In this document: in pieces, positions 24,866-34,375 of the stretch
Layout: every line of letters begins with the position of its first letter
How positions within the stretch are numbered: the first letter of the stretch is position 1
DNA from: Streptomyces sp. GESEQ-35
Lineage (GTDB): Bacteria; Actinomycetota; Actinomycetes; Streptomycetales; Streptomycetaceae
DNA: 64,000 bases
Reading direction: 5' to 3'
Assembly: GCF_017948485.1 (NCBI RefSeq)
Contig: NZ_JAFFSX010000014.1
Span: forward strand, 62,001 to 126,000
Notes under the pieces: generated by a model
Told to the model about the DNA's origin: nothing
The model's database searches: none
The model's input: the letters and a program-made list of their open reading frames with translations, nothing else
Position numbers and translations under genes: made by a program

Positions 24866-25867
24866 ATGACGCATCGGGTTGCGTTCCTGGTGTTCGACGA
24901 TGTGACCCTGCTCGACGTCAGCGGCCCCTTGGAGGTGCTGCACCAGGCGGGACGGCTCGGCCACCCCTACACACCGGTGCTGGTCTCCCCACGCGGCGGT
25001 GACGTCACGACCTCCTCGGGCTTGGCGCTGGCCCGGACCGTGACCGCGGCCGACGTCGGGCCGGTCGACACGCTCGTGGTCGCCGGAGCCGACCGGCTGG
25101 CCGAGCAGTCACCGGAGGAGGAGCTGCTGGCCGCGGCCGCCGGCCTCGCCGAGCGGGCGCCACGCGTCGCGTCGGTCTGCACCGGCGCCTTCGTCCTCGC
25201 CGAACTGGGCCTGCTCGACGGGCGCAGGGCGACCACACACTGGCGGCATGCCAAGACGCTCGCCCACCGCTACCCCGACGTGCGGGTCGAACCGGACGCC
25301 CTCCACATCCGGGACGGCCGGTACGTCACCTCCGCCGGCATCAGCGCGGGCATCGATCTCGCCCTCGCACTGGTCGAGGACGACCACGGAGCGGATGCGG
25401 CCCGGGAGGCCGCGCGCGAACTGGTCGTCTTCATGCAACGCCCGGGCGGACAGTCGCAGTTCTCCACGGCGCTGGTGACCCCACCGGCCCGCAGCGACCT
25501 GCTGGGCTCGGTGACCGCGTCCGTGCTCGCCGACCCGGCCGCCGACCACAGCCTGCCCGCCATGGCCGCGTCCGCCGCCGTCAGCACCCGGCACCTGACC
25601 CGGCTGTTCCAGACCGAGCTGAACACCACACCCGCCCGCTGGGTGGAGCGCGTCCGCCTCGACCGAGCGCAGCAACTCCTCCTCGACGGGCACAGCGTGA
25701 CCTCGGCAGCGCACCGCAGCGGGCTCGGCAGCGACGAAACCCTGCGCCGCGCCTTCGCCCGCCACCTGGGCACCACTCCGACCGTGTACCGCAGACGCTT
25801 CGCCACCACACGCCGGCAGGATTCACCGGCGCCGCCCGGTCCAGGCCGGGGGCGCGGGCCTTCATGA
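24866..25867 (+). CDS. GlxA-type AraC regulator with DJ-1/PfpI domain
   Basis: 333-residue regulator. The N-terminal DJ-1/PfpI-like domain (residues 1-185) has the nucleophile-elbow cysteine at position 105 (VCTGAFVLAELGLL). The C-terminal AraC domain has two helix-turn-helices (MAASAAVSTRHLTRLFQTEL and AAHRSGLGSDETLRRAFARH). Members sense small molecules or act on their own and include AdpA relatives. No clear Shine-Dalgarno sequence precedes the ATG at 24866, so the transcript may be leaderless or the start may differ. It is divergent from the HD protein and is followed by a strong hairpin. Confidence 0.92.
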   Translation: MTHRVAFLVFDDVTLLDVSGPLEVLHQAGRLGHPYTPVLVSPRGGDVTTSSGLALARTVTAADVGPVDTLVVAGADRLAEQSPEEELLAAAAGLAERAPRVASVCTGAFVLAELGLLDGRRATTHWRHAKTLAHRYPDVRVEPDALHIRDGRYVTSAGISAGIDLALALVEDDHGADAAREAARELVVFMQRPGGQSQFSTALVTPPARSDLLGSVTASVLADPAADHSLPAMAASAAVSTRHLTRLFQTELNTTPARWVERVRLDRAQQLLLDGHSVTSAAHRSGLGSDETLRRAFARHLGTTPTVYRRRFATTRRQDSPAPPGPGRGRGPS

Positions 25868-25887
25868 AGCGGGCTGCTGCCCTACGA

Positions 25888-25919
25888 CGCCCCGCGCAGG
25901 TGTCTTGCTGCGCGGGGCG
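25888..25919. terminator. Perfect hairpin between convergent genes
   Basis: Eleven-base perfect GC-rich stem (arms 25888-25898 and 25909-25919) with a 10-base loop, between the ends of the GlxA regulator and pyruvate carboxylase. It can terminate both. Confidence 0.85.
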
Positions 25920-25955
25920 AGAGGGGGGCCGGTGACGACGTACGCGGCAGGCGGC

Positions 25956-28900
25956 TCAGGCGAGTTCCACGAGCAGATCGCCGCCCTCGACCTGTTGAAT
26001 GCGATTGATGGCCAGTCGCGTCACCCTGCCGGACTTCGCGGCGGTGATCGACGCCTCCATCTTCATCGCCTCGATGGTGGCCACCGTGGCACCGGCCGCC
26101 ACCTCGTCCCCCTCGGCGACCGTGAGGGTCACCACGCCGGCGAACGGCGCCGCGACATGGCCGGGGTTCGCCCGGTCGGCCTTCTCGGTGACGGGGACGT
26201 CCGAGGCGGCCGCCCTGTCGCGGACCTGGATCGGCCGCAACTGGCCGTTCAGGGACGACATCACGGTGCGCATGCCACGCTCGTCCGCGTCGCCGACGGC
26301 CTGCAACTCGATCAGCAGCCGCACACCGCGTTCGAGGTCGACGGCGTACTCCTTGCCCGGGCGCGGCCCGTAGAAGAAGTCCTTGCTGTCCAGCACGCTG
26401 GTGTCGCCGTAGGTGTCACGGTGGGTCTCGAACTCGCGCGCCGGTCCCGGGAACAGCAGTCGGTTGAGTGTCGTCCGCCGGTCCTTCGCCAGCCCCTCAC
26501 GGTCGTCGGCGCTCAGGTCCGGCACCGGCTTGGCCTCGGCGCGGCCCCGCAACGCCTTGGTGCGGAACGGCTCGGGCCAGCCGCCGGGCGGGGTGCCCAG
26601 CTCGCCGCGCAGGAAGCCGATGACGGAGTCGGGGATGTCGAACCGGTCCGGCTCGGCCTCGAAGTCGGCCGGGGACACGCCGGCGCCCACCAGATGCAGC
26701 GCCAGGTCACCGACCACCTTCGAGGAGGGGGTGACCTTCACCAGACGGCCGAGCATCCGGTCGGCGGCGGCGTACATCGCCTCGATCTCCTCGAAGCGGT
26801 CGCCCAGACCCAGCGCGACCGCCTGGGTGCGCAGGTTGGAGAGCTGCCCGCCGGGGATCTCGTGGTGGTAGACACGGCCGGTCGGCGCGGCAAGACCCGC
26901 CTCGAAGGGGGCGTAGACCTTGCGGACGCTCTCCCAGTACGGCTCGAGGTCGCCGACCGCCTGGAGGTCCAGGCCGGTGGGCCGCTCGGAGTGGTCGGTC
27001 GCGGCCACGATCGCGGTCAGCGAAGGCTGCGAGGTCGTACCGGCCATGGACGCCACCGCCCCGTCCACCGCGTCCGCGCCGGCCTGCACGGCGGCGAGGT
27101 AGGTGGCGAGCTGGCCACCAGCGGTGTCGTGGGTGTGAATGTGGACCGGCAGGTCGAACTCCCGGCGCAGGGCCGACACCAGCTTCGCCGCGGCCGGTGC
27201 CCGCAGCAGGCCGGCCATGTCCTTGACGGCCAGCACATGGGCGCCCGCGTCCACGATCTGCTCGGCCAGCCGCAGGTAGTAGTCCAGGGTGTAGAGCCGC
27301 TCGGACGGATCGGACAGGTCGGAGGTGTAGCACAGGGCCACCTCCGCGACGGCCGTTCCGGTCTGCCGTACGGCGTCGATGGCGGGCCGCATCTGGTCGA
27401 CGTCGTTGAGGGCGTCGAAGATGCGGAAGATGTCGATGCCGGTGGCCGCCGCCTCCTGCACGAACGCGTCGGTCACCTCGGTGGGATACGGCGTGTAGCC
27501 CACGGTGTTGCGGCCGCGCAGCAGCATCTGGAGGCAGATGTTCGGGGCGGCCTCCCGCAGCGCCGCCAGGCGCTCCCACGGGTCCTCAGCGAGGAAGCGC
27601 AGGGCGACGTCGTAGGTGGCGCCGCCCCAGCACTCCAGGGACAGCAGCTGGGGCAGGGTGCGGGCCACCAGCGGGGCGACGGCGAGCAGGTCCTTGGTGC
27701 GCACCCGGGTGGCGAGCAGCGACTGGTGGGCGTCGCGGAACGTGGTGTCGGTGACGCCGATGGTCGGCGACGCGCGCAGCCAGCTTGCGAAGCCCTCGGG
27801 GCCCTGTTCGGCGAGCCGCTGCCGGGACCCGGCGGGCGGCTCGCCGGCCGGCAGCTCGGGCAGCTTGGTCAACGGGTCGATCAGGGCGGGCCGTTCACCG
27901 TGCGGCTTGTTGACCGTGACGTCGGCGAGGTAGGTGAGCAGCTTCGTGCCGCGGTCGGCGGAGTGGCGGGCGGTGAGCAGGTGCGGGCGCTGCTCGATGA
28001 ACGACGTGGTGACCCGGCCGGCCTGGAAGTCGGGGTCGTCCAGCACCGCTTGGAGGAAGGGGATGTTGGTGGCCACGCCGCGGATGCGGAACTCGGCCAG
28101 GGCGCGCCGGGCACGGCCCACCGCGGTGGTGAAGTCCCGGCCCCGGCAGGTGAGTTTCACCAGCATCGAGTCGAAGTGGGCGCTGATCTCCGTACCGGCG
28201 TGGGTGGTTCCGCCGTCGAGGCGGATGCCCGAGCCGCCCGGCGAGCGGTAGGCGCTGATCGTGCCGGTGTCCGGGCGGAAGCCGTTGGCCGGGTCCTCCG
28301 TGGTGATCCGGCACTGTAGCGCGGCGCCACGCAGTGTGACGGTCTCCTGGGCGAGGCCGAGGTCGGCCAGCGTCTCGCCGGCGGCGATGCGCAGCTGCGA
28401 CTGCACCAGGTCGACGTCGGTGACCTCTTCGGTCACCGTGTGCTCCACCTGGATGCGCGGGTTCATCTCGATGAAGACGTGGTTGCCTTCGCGGTCGAGC
28501 AGGAACTCCACGGTGCCGGCGTTGCGGTAGCCGATCTGGCGGGCGAAGCGCACGGCGTCGGCGCAGATACGGTCGCGCAGCTCCGGGTCGAGGTTCGGTG
28601 CCGGCGCCAGCTCGATCACCTTCTGGTGGCGACGCTGCACCGAACAGTCCCGCTCGAAGAGGTGGATGACGTCGCCCTGCCCGTCGGCGAGGATCTGCAC
28701 CTCGATGTGGCGGGGCTCGACGACGGCCTTCTCCAGGAAGACCGTGGAATCACCGAACGCGGACGCCGCCTCACGCGATGCCGCCTCGATGGCCTCCCGC
28801 AGCTGGGCGGGCTCCTCGACGCGCCGCATACCGCGTCCGCCGCCGCCCGCGACGGCCTTGACGAACACGGGGAAACCGACGTCCTCGGCGGCTCGGACGA

Positions 28901-29330
28901 GTTCGTCCACGTCGGTGGACGGCGCCGAGGAGCCCAGCACCGGCACGCCGGCCTCCCGTGCGGCGGCCACCGCGCGCGCCTTGTTCCCGGTCAGCTCCAG
29001 GATGTCCGCGCTCGGTCCGACGAACGTGATGCCCGCCTCTTCGCACGCCCTGGCCAGATCGGGGTTCTCGGACAGGAATCCGTACCCCGGGTAGACGGCG
29101 TCCGCTCCCGCACGGCGCGCCGCGCGGACGATCTCCTCCACGGACAGATAGGCCCGCACCGGGTGCCCGGGCTCCCCGATCTCGTAGGCCTCGTCGGCCT
29201 TCAGCCGGTGCAGGGAGTTGCGGTCCTCGTGCGGGAAGACGGCGACGGTGCGCGCACCCAGCTCGTAGCCCGCACGGAACGCACGAATCGCGATCTCGCC
29301 GCGGTTGGCTACCAGCACCTTGCGGAACAT
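25956..29330 (-). CDS. pyc: Pyruvate carboxylase
   Basis: 1124-residue single-chain biotin enzyme that carboxylates pyruvate to oxaloacetate, replenishing the TCA cycle. The biotin carboxylase part spans about residues 1-450 (LVANRGEIAIRAFRAGYELG, FVKAVAGGGGRGMRRV, EMNPRIQVEHTVTEEV). The carboxyltransferase begins near 520 (VTDTTFRDAHQSLLATR) with the metal-site HIHTHDTAGGQ near 730. The biotinyl domain has the target lysine in EAMKMEAS at about residue 1090. Length and domain order match bacterial Pyc. It is monocistronic, divergent from a PP2C phosphatase gene and bounded downstream by a hairpin. Confidence 0.97.
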   Translation of the reverse strand: MFRKVLVANRGEIAIRAFRAGYELGARTVAVFPHEDRNSLHRLKADEAYEIGEPGHPVRAYLSVEEIVRAARRAGADAVYPGYGFLSENPDLARACEEAGITFVGPSADILELTGNKARAVAAAREAGVPVLGSSAPSTDVDELVRAAEDVGFPVFVKAVAGGGGRGMRRVEEPAQLREAIEAASREAASAFGDSTVFLEKAVVEPRHIEVQILADGQGDVIHLFERDCSVQRRHQKVIELAPAPNLDPELRDRICADAVRFARQIGYRNAGTVEFLLDREGNHVFIEMNPRIQVEHTVTEEVTDVDLVQSQLRIAAGETLADLGLAQETVTLRGAALQCRITTEDPANGFRPDTGTISAYRSPGGSGIRLDGGTTHAGTEISAHFDSMLVKLTCRGRDFTTAVGRARRALAEFRIRGVATNIPFLQAVLDDPDFQAGRVTTSFIEQRPHLLTARHSADRGTKLLTYLADVTVNKPHGERPALIDPLTKLPELPAGEPPAGSRQRLAEQGPEGFASWLRASPTIGVTDTTFRDAHQSLLATRVRTKDLLAVAPLVARTLPQLLSLECWGGATYDVALRFLAEDPWERLAALREAAPNICLQMLLRGRNTVGYTPYPTEVTDAFVQEAAATGIDIFRIFDALNDVDQMRPAIDAVRQTGTAVAEVALCYTSDLSDPSERLYTLDYYLRLAEQIVDAGAHVLAVKDMAGLLRAPAAAKLVSALRREFDLPVHIHTHDTAGGQLATYLAAVQAGADAVDGAVASMAGTTSQPSLTAIVAATDHSERPTGLDLQAVGDLEPYWESVRKVYAPFEAGLAAPTGRVYHHEIPGGQLSNLRTQAVALGLGDRFEEIEAMYAAADRMLGRLVKVTPSSKVVGDLALHLVGAGVSPADFEAEPDRFDIPDSVIGFLRGELGTPPGGWPEPFRTKALRGRAEAKPVPDLSADDREGLAKDRRTTLNRLLFPGPAREFETHRDTYGDTSVLDSKDFFYGPRPGKEYAVDLERGVRLLIELQAVGDADERGMRTVMSSLNGQLRPIQVRDRAAASDVPVTEKADRANPGHVAAPFAGVVTLTVAEGDEVAAGATVATIEAMKMEASITAAKSGRVTRLAINRIQQVEGGDLLVELA

Positions 29331-29506
29331 CCTTGATCCCTTCAGCCTGCCGGTGACGGAGCACCCATGGTGTCGGTGACGCCCTCCTCACGCCATGTGA
29401 GCCGGGCCACTTATCGATGATCGATCACAGGCCCTCGATCGCCCGGACGGGCCTAGGCTGTCCTTGAGCCTCCTGTGGTCAAGGGTGATGTGAGCGAGGT
29501 GCCCCC

Positions 29507-31582
29507 ATGACCAGCGCGAGTCACCGCGGTGCACGTGCCCACGACACGATCGGCGAAACGCCGGATCGGCGCACGTCCGCGGTAGGTCATGCGGGGGTGT
29601 TCCAGGACCTGCTCCCGCTCGCGCTCTGGGTGGTCGATGCCGACGGGCGCCTGGTGCAGTGGTCGCTCGCCGCTCAGGACCTGCTCGGTCACACGCCGGA
29701 GCAGATGGTGGGCGAGGACGCCAGGCGCGTACTCGTACCCGAGGAGAACCTGGAGCTGGCCGACCGTCTGGCCCGGACGCTGCGGACGGGTGCGGCGGTG
29801 GTCGCGCGGCTGCCGGTCCGGCATCGCGACGGATCCCTGGTCGACATGGAGATGTGGCACTGTCCGATCGCGGATGGGCGGGGGCGTACGGGTGTGCTGG
29901 CCATCGCGGCGGAGACCTCCGCCGTGGAGCGGATGCGGGATGCGCTGGCCGCGCTGGAGGGACTTTTCACCCAGTCCCCGATCGGCCTGGCCATGCTCGG
30001 CCCCGACCTGCGGTTCCTCCGGGTCAACGAGGCTCTGGCCCGGATGGACGGCGTGCCGGTGGCAGAGCACGTCGGCAGACGCGTGACCGAGGTCGCCCCC
30101 GGCGCCGGCGCGCTGGAGTCGGTGATGCGGCAGGTCCTGGACCGGGGTGAGGCGGTGGTGGACTTCCGCCACACCGCCGGATCTGCCGCCCAGGGACGGC
30201 AGCGGACGTGGTCCTGCTCCTACGCCCCCTTGCTCGGCGCAGGCGGCCGGCGGGTGGGGGTGATCGCTTCGCTGATCGACATCACGGAGGGGCAGCGTGC
30301 CCACCTGGAGGCGGAGCGGGCACGGCAGCGGCTTGCGCTGCTGGCGGAGGCGGGTGCGCAGATGGGTTCCACCCTGGATCTGACGCGGACGGCGCAGGAC
30401 GCGGTCCGCGTGCTGGTGCCCCGGCTGGCCGACTCCGCCGACGTCCAGTTGCTGGAGGAGGCGATGGCTCCGGACGAGACCGCCGCATCGGCGCACGGCG
30501 TGGTCCGCCGCGTCGCGGTGGCCTTCACCGATCCGGCCGCGCCGGCCGAACACCTCGCGGTCGGCATGACCCTTCAGGTCCCGCCCGGCTCGGTGTACGA
30601 GCAGATCATCAGCGCCGGGCTGCCCATGAACCTCTATCTGAGCGACATCGACCGGCTGATCCCGGCGGGCGGCGCCGACCGGCTGCGCGCGTACCTCCAC
30701 GCGCGCGTGGGCTCGGCGCGTCTGGTCCCGCTGGTGGCGCGGGGCACCGTACTCGGCGCGGTCGTGGTGACCCGGACCCGCGATCGAGAGCCGTTCGGCG
30801 AACAGGACACGCTGCTGATCGACGAGTTGGTCGCCCGAGCGGCGCTGAACATCGACAACGCTCGCATGTACGGGCGCGAACGCGACGCGGCACTCACCCT
30901 CCAGCGCAGCCTGATGAACACCTCCCTGCCCGCCGTCAGCGGACTGGAACTCGCCGGGCGCTATCTGCCGGCCGGCGAGCACGAGGTCGGCGGCGACTGG
31001 TTCGACGCGATCGCCCTGCCGGACCACCGGACGGCACTGGTGATCGGCGACGTGATGGGGCACGGCATCCACGCCGCGGCGGTCATGGGCCAGCTGCGCA
31101 CGGCGGTACGGACCCTGGCACGCCGGGACACCGCGCCCGACCAGGTGCTGCGCTTCCTGGACGCCGCCGTGGCCGACCTGGGCGACAACGAGATGGCCAC
31201 CTGCCTGTACGCCGTGCACGATCCGGTCGACGGCCACTGCCTGATCGCCAGGGCGGGCCACCCGCCCCCCGTGGTCGCCGACGAGCGCGGAACGGTCACC
31301 TTCCTGGACGGACCCGCGGGCCCGCCCCTGGGCGTGGGCCGGCAGGACGGCGAGGTCCAGCGGGTGATCCTTCCGCCGCGCAGCCTCCTGGTGACCTACA
31401 CGGACGGTCTGATCGAGACCCGGGGCACTGACCTCGACCAGGGCATGCGCCGTCTGGCACAGGCACTGCGGCACCCCGGCCGTCCTCTGGAACAGCTCTG
31501 CGACGACCTGCTGGCCCACGTCATGCCCGAGGTGGCGGACGACGACGTGGCGGTACTCCTCGCCCGGGCACTCCCCCGGTGA
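29507..31582 (+). CDS. PAS-PAS-GAF-PP2C (SpoIIE/RsbU-type) phosphatase
   Basis: 691-residue soluble signalling phosphatase. PAS domains lie at about residues 28-140 (LPLALWVVDADGRLVQWS) and 145-265 (PIGLAMLGPDLRFLRVNEAL), a GAF domain at about 285-455 and the SpoIIE PP2C domain from about 460 (YLPAGEHEVGGDWFDAIALP, GDVMGHGIHAAAVMGQLR) to the end (VTYTDGLIETRG). Such phosphatases dephosphorylate anti-anti-sigma factors. Unlike the neighbour at 31771, it has no C-terminal HATPase kinase domain. A GAGG site precedes the ATG. No anti-sigma or anti-anti-sigma partner is encoded nearby. Confidence 0.93.
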   Translation: MTSASHRGARAHDTIGETPDRRTSAVGHAGVFQDLLPLALWVVDADGRLVQWSLAAQDLLGHTPEQMVGEDARRVLVPEENLELADRLARTLRTGAAVVARLPVRHRDGSLVDMEMWHCPIADGRGRTGVLAIAAETSAVERMRDALAALEGLFTQSPIGLAMLGPDLRFLRVNEALARMDGVPVAEHVGRRVTEVAPGAGALESVMRQVLDRGEAVVDFRHTAGSAAQGRQRTWSCSYAPLLGAGGRRVGVIASLIDITEGQRAHLEAERARQRLALLAEAGAQMGSTLDLTRTAQDAVRVLVPRLADSADVQLLEEAMAPDETAASAHGVVRRVAVAFTDPAAPAEHLAVGMTLQVPPGSVYEQIISAGLPMNLYLSDIDRLIPAGGADRLRAYLHARVGSARLVPLVARGTVLGAVVVTRTRDREPFGEQDTLLIDELVARAALNIDNARMYGRERDAALTLQRSLMNTSLPAVSGLELAGRYLPAGEHEVGGDWFDAIALPDHRTALVIGDVMGHGIHAAAVMGQLRTAVRTLARRDTAPDQVLRFLDAAVADLGDNEMATCLYAVHDPVDGHCLIARAGHPPPVVADERGTVTFLDGPAGPPLGVGRQDGEVQRVILPPRSLLVTYTDGLIETRGTDLDQGMRRLAQALRHPGRPLEQLCDDLLAHVMPEVADDDVAVLLARALPR

Positions 31583-31770
31583 ACCGGTACGCGGCACCGT
31601 CACGACCAGCACTCGACAGACGGTCCAGGCCGCGACGACGAGGCACGTCGTGCCCGCACGGCCGATACTGGAAATGAGCCACTGCAAACGCAGGCAAGCG
31701 GAACGGCAGGAGCGCCCCGGGGCGCCGCACGACGGGCCCCGGCCCCGCGAACGACGCAAGATGGGTGGCG

Positions 31771-34221
31771 ATGCACAACACATCCCCGACGTCGCTCAGC
31801 GAGAGCCCGGAGGATCCGTTCTCGGTCATCCGATCCGCGTCGGCCGTCCTGGACGGCCGCGGACGGGTCGTCGCATGGAGCGAACAGGCCACCGCGCTCC
31901 TCGGGTACCGGGCCGACGAGGTGCTGGGCCGGACGGTGCGCGAGGTCCTGGTCGAACGCGGCGACGAGGCCGTGATCGCCGAGGCGACCGCCACATGCGT
32001 GCGGGACGACGGATGGTTCGGGCTGCTGCCGGTCCGGCATCGCGAGGGCCACCGGGTGTACGTGGGATTCCGAGCCCGGAGCGTGCAACGACTGGACTCC
32101 ACCGTCGAGTGGCTCCTCGTCGGCTCGCTCGCCGAGTACATCGTCCAGTGGGAGATCGACCGGGCCGTACTGGACGGACTCTTCAGCCGGTCCCCGGTGG
32201 GTGTCGCGGTTCTCGGCCCTGACCTGCGCATCCTGCGGGTGAACCGGGCGATCGCGCGGTTCGGCGGGCTGCCCGCCGAGGCCTACCGCGGGCTTCGCAC
32301 CGCCGACTTCCTGCTCGGCCTGGACACGGAGCTGGTCGAGGAAAGGCTCCGGCGGGTTCTGGAGACGGGGCGGCCCATGATCTTCGCCGAGCAGCCCTGC
32401 CGGTTGCTGCGCGACCCCCAGAAGGAAATGTTCGTCTCCGTGTCCGCCTTCAGGATGCAGGAGCCCTCCGGCCGTGTCCTGGGCGTCACCGAGATCGTCG
32501 AGGACGTCACCGACCGCCATCGGGCACGTCGGCGACTCGCGCTGCTCAACGAGGCCGGCGCCAGGATCGGCAGCACCCTGGATGTGGCCAGGACGGCGCA
32601 CGAGCTGGCGGAGGCCGCGGTTCCCGAGCTCGCCGACGCCCTCTCGGTGGATCTGCTGGAACCCGTGACCCGCGGGGACGAGCCGGCCCCCGACGCCACG
32701 GGCCCGCTGCGCAGGATGGCGGTGCGCAGCATCCGGCCCGAGGCGCAGCAGGTGATGTATCCCGTGGGCCATCTGTTCTCCTTCCCCGAGGACACGGGGC
32801 CGGCACGCTGCCTGGCCGAGCGGCGTCCGATCCTCCAGCCCACCATCCAGGAGGGCAACAGCGGATGGTTCACCGCCGACGCGGCGCGGGCCGAGACGGC
32901 GCTGTCGATGGGTGTCCACTCGCTGATGGTGGTGCCGCTGGCCGCGCGTGGTGTCATCCTCGGCCTGGTCTGTCTGTGGCGCTCGCAGCGGCCGGAGCCG
33001 TTCGAGGCGGACGACCTCACCCTGGCGGAGGAGTTCGCCTCCAGGGCCGCGGTCTGCATCGACAACGCCCGCCGCTACACCCAGCAGCACAACGCCGCCG
33101 AGGCTCTCCAGCGCAGCCTGCTGCCCAGTGAGGTGCCCGAGCACCCGGCGGTCGAGACAGCGCACCGCTACCTGCCCGCCCATGCCTCCGCCGGAGTCGG
33201 CGGCGACTGGTTCGACGTCATCCCCCTGTCGGGAGTGCGCGTCGCGCTGGTCGTCGGCGACGTCGTCGGTCACGGCATGCACGCCTCGGCGACCATGGGC
33301 CGGCTGCGCGCCGCCGTGCGCACCCTGGCACTCCTCGACCTGGCCCCGGACGAGGTCCTGGCCCGGCTCGACGACCTGGTGGATCAGCTGGCCACCGAAC
33401 AGCGGCAGACCGACGGGAACACCCCCCAGATCGTGGGTGCGACCTGTCTGTACGCGATCTACGACCCGGTCTCCCGGCACTGCGCCATCGCTCGCGCGGG
33501 GCACCCGCCGCCGACCGTGCTGGGCCCGGACGGCCGGGTGCAACCGATCGACGTCCCCGCCGGACCACCGCTCGGCCTGGGCGGGCTGCCGTTCGAGATG
33601 ACCGAACTCGAACTGGACGAGGGCAGCCTGATCGCCCTGTACAGCGACGGGCTCCTCCTCGCCGACCACCGCGACATCGACCAGGGCCTGGCCCTGCTGC
33701 GCTCCGTGCTGGCCGGTCCGTACCCCTCGCTGAAGCACACGTGCAAGGCAGTGGAGGACGCGATGCTGCCCGACCGGCCCGCCGATGACGTCACGCTGCT
33801 GCTGGGCCGGACCCGGGTGCTGGCGGCGGAGAAGGTGGCCACCTGGGAGCTGCCGGCCGAGCCCACCGCGGCCGGTCGGGCCCGGATGCTGGTGACGGAC
33901 CAGCTGGCCGAGTGGGGGCTGGAGGAATTCGCCTTCACCACCGAACTGATCGTGAGCGAACTGGTCACGAACGCCTACCGCTACGCCGGCGGCCCTGTGC
34001 TGCTGCGACTGATCCGGGACCGCCATCTCATCTGCGAGGTCTCCGACAGCAGCAGCACCTCCCCCCACCTGCGCCAGGCCCACAACAACGACGAGGGCGG
34101 ACGTGGCCTTTTCCTGGTGGCCCAGCTGTCCGAGCGGTGGGGCACGCGCTACGGCCGCAACAGAAAGACCATCTGGGCCGAGCAGCCACTGTCGGCGCGT
34201 CAGGCGGAGTCGGGTGCCTGA
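31771..34221 (+). CDS. PAS-PAS-GAF-PP2C-HATPase signalling protein
   Basis: About 816 residues. PAS domains lie at the N-terminus (VLDGRGRVVAWSEQATALLG) and at about 130-250 (PVGVAVLGPDLRILRVNRAI), GAF at about 265-440, SpoIIE PP2C at about 450-680 (SAGVGGDWFDVIPLSG, GDVVGHGMHASATMGRLR) and a C-terminal RsbW-like histidine-kinase-type ATPase at about 690-810 (FTTELIVSELVTNAYRYAGG, DEGGRGLFLVAQLSERWG). It thus joins the phosphatase and the anti-sigma kinase of a partner-switching module in one chain. The start is uncertain between GTG 31765 and ATG 31771, neither with a strong ribosome site. It lies 188 bases after the preceding phosphatase gene. Confidence 0.92.
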   Translation: MHNTSPTSLSESPEDPFSVIRSASAVLDGRGRVVAWSEQATALLGYRADEVLGRTVREVLVERGDEAVIAEATATCVRDDGWFGLLPVRHREGHRVYVGFRARSVQRLDSTVEWLLVGSLAEYIVQWEIDRAVLDGLFSRSPVGVAVLGPDLRILRVNRAIARFGGLPAEAYRGLRTADFLLGLDTELVEERLRRVLETGRPMIFAEQPCRLLRDPQKEMFVSVSAFRMQEPSGRVLGVTEIVEDVTDRHRARRRLALLNEAGARIGSTLDVARTAHELAEAAVPELADALSVDLLEPVTRGDEPAPDATGPLRRMAVRSIRPEAQQVMYPVGHLFSFPEDTGPARCLAERRPILQPTIQEGNSGWFTADAARAETALSMGVHSLMVVPLAARGVILGLVCLWRSQRPEPFEADDLTLAEEFASRAAVCIDNARRYTQQHNAAEALQRSLLPSEVPEHPAVETAHRYLPAHASAGVGGDWFDVIPLSGVRVALVVGDVVGHGMHASATMGRLRAAVRTLALLDLAPDEVLARLDDLVDQLATEQRQTDGNTPQIVGATCLYAIYDPVSRHCAIARAGHPPPTVLGPDGRVQPIDVPAGPPLGLGGLPFEMTELELDEGSLIALYSDGLLLADHRDIDQGLALLRSVLAGPYPSLKHTCKAVEDAMLPDRPADDVTLLLGRTRVLAAEKVATWELPAEPTAAGRARMLVTDQLAEWGLEEFAFTTELIVSELVTNAYRYAGGPVLLRLIRDRHLICEVSDSSSTSPHLRQAHNNDEGGRGLFLVAQLSERWGTRYGRNRKTIWAEQPLSARQAESGA

Positions 34222-34375
34222 CACTTCGGCAGGGTCCCGTCACCGACGAGACGGGCGGCGTCAAGGCTCATATTCCGAGACGCCCACGCTCTTGGGTACC
34301 CGTCGCCTCGGGAACGAGATCGGATGGGAGTCTGATTCACCATGCAGCGTCACCTCGCAGCGCCGGGAGGCCCTT

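Noticed and set aside
25905..28319. Long plus-strand frame opposite pyruvate carboxylase
   Set aside because: The translation is Gly/Arg/Val-rich without any motif, and the opposite strand has full pyruvate carboxylase motifs.
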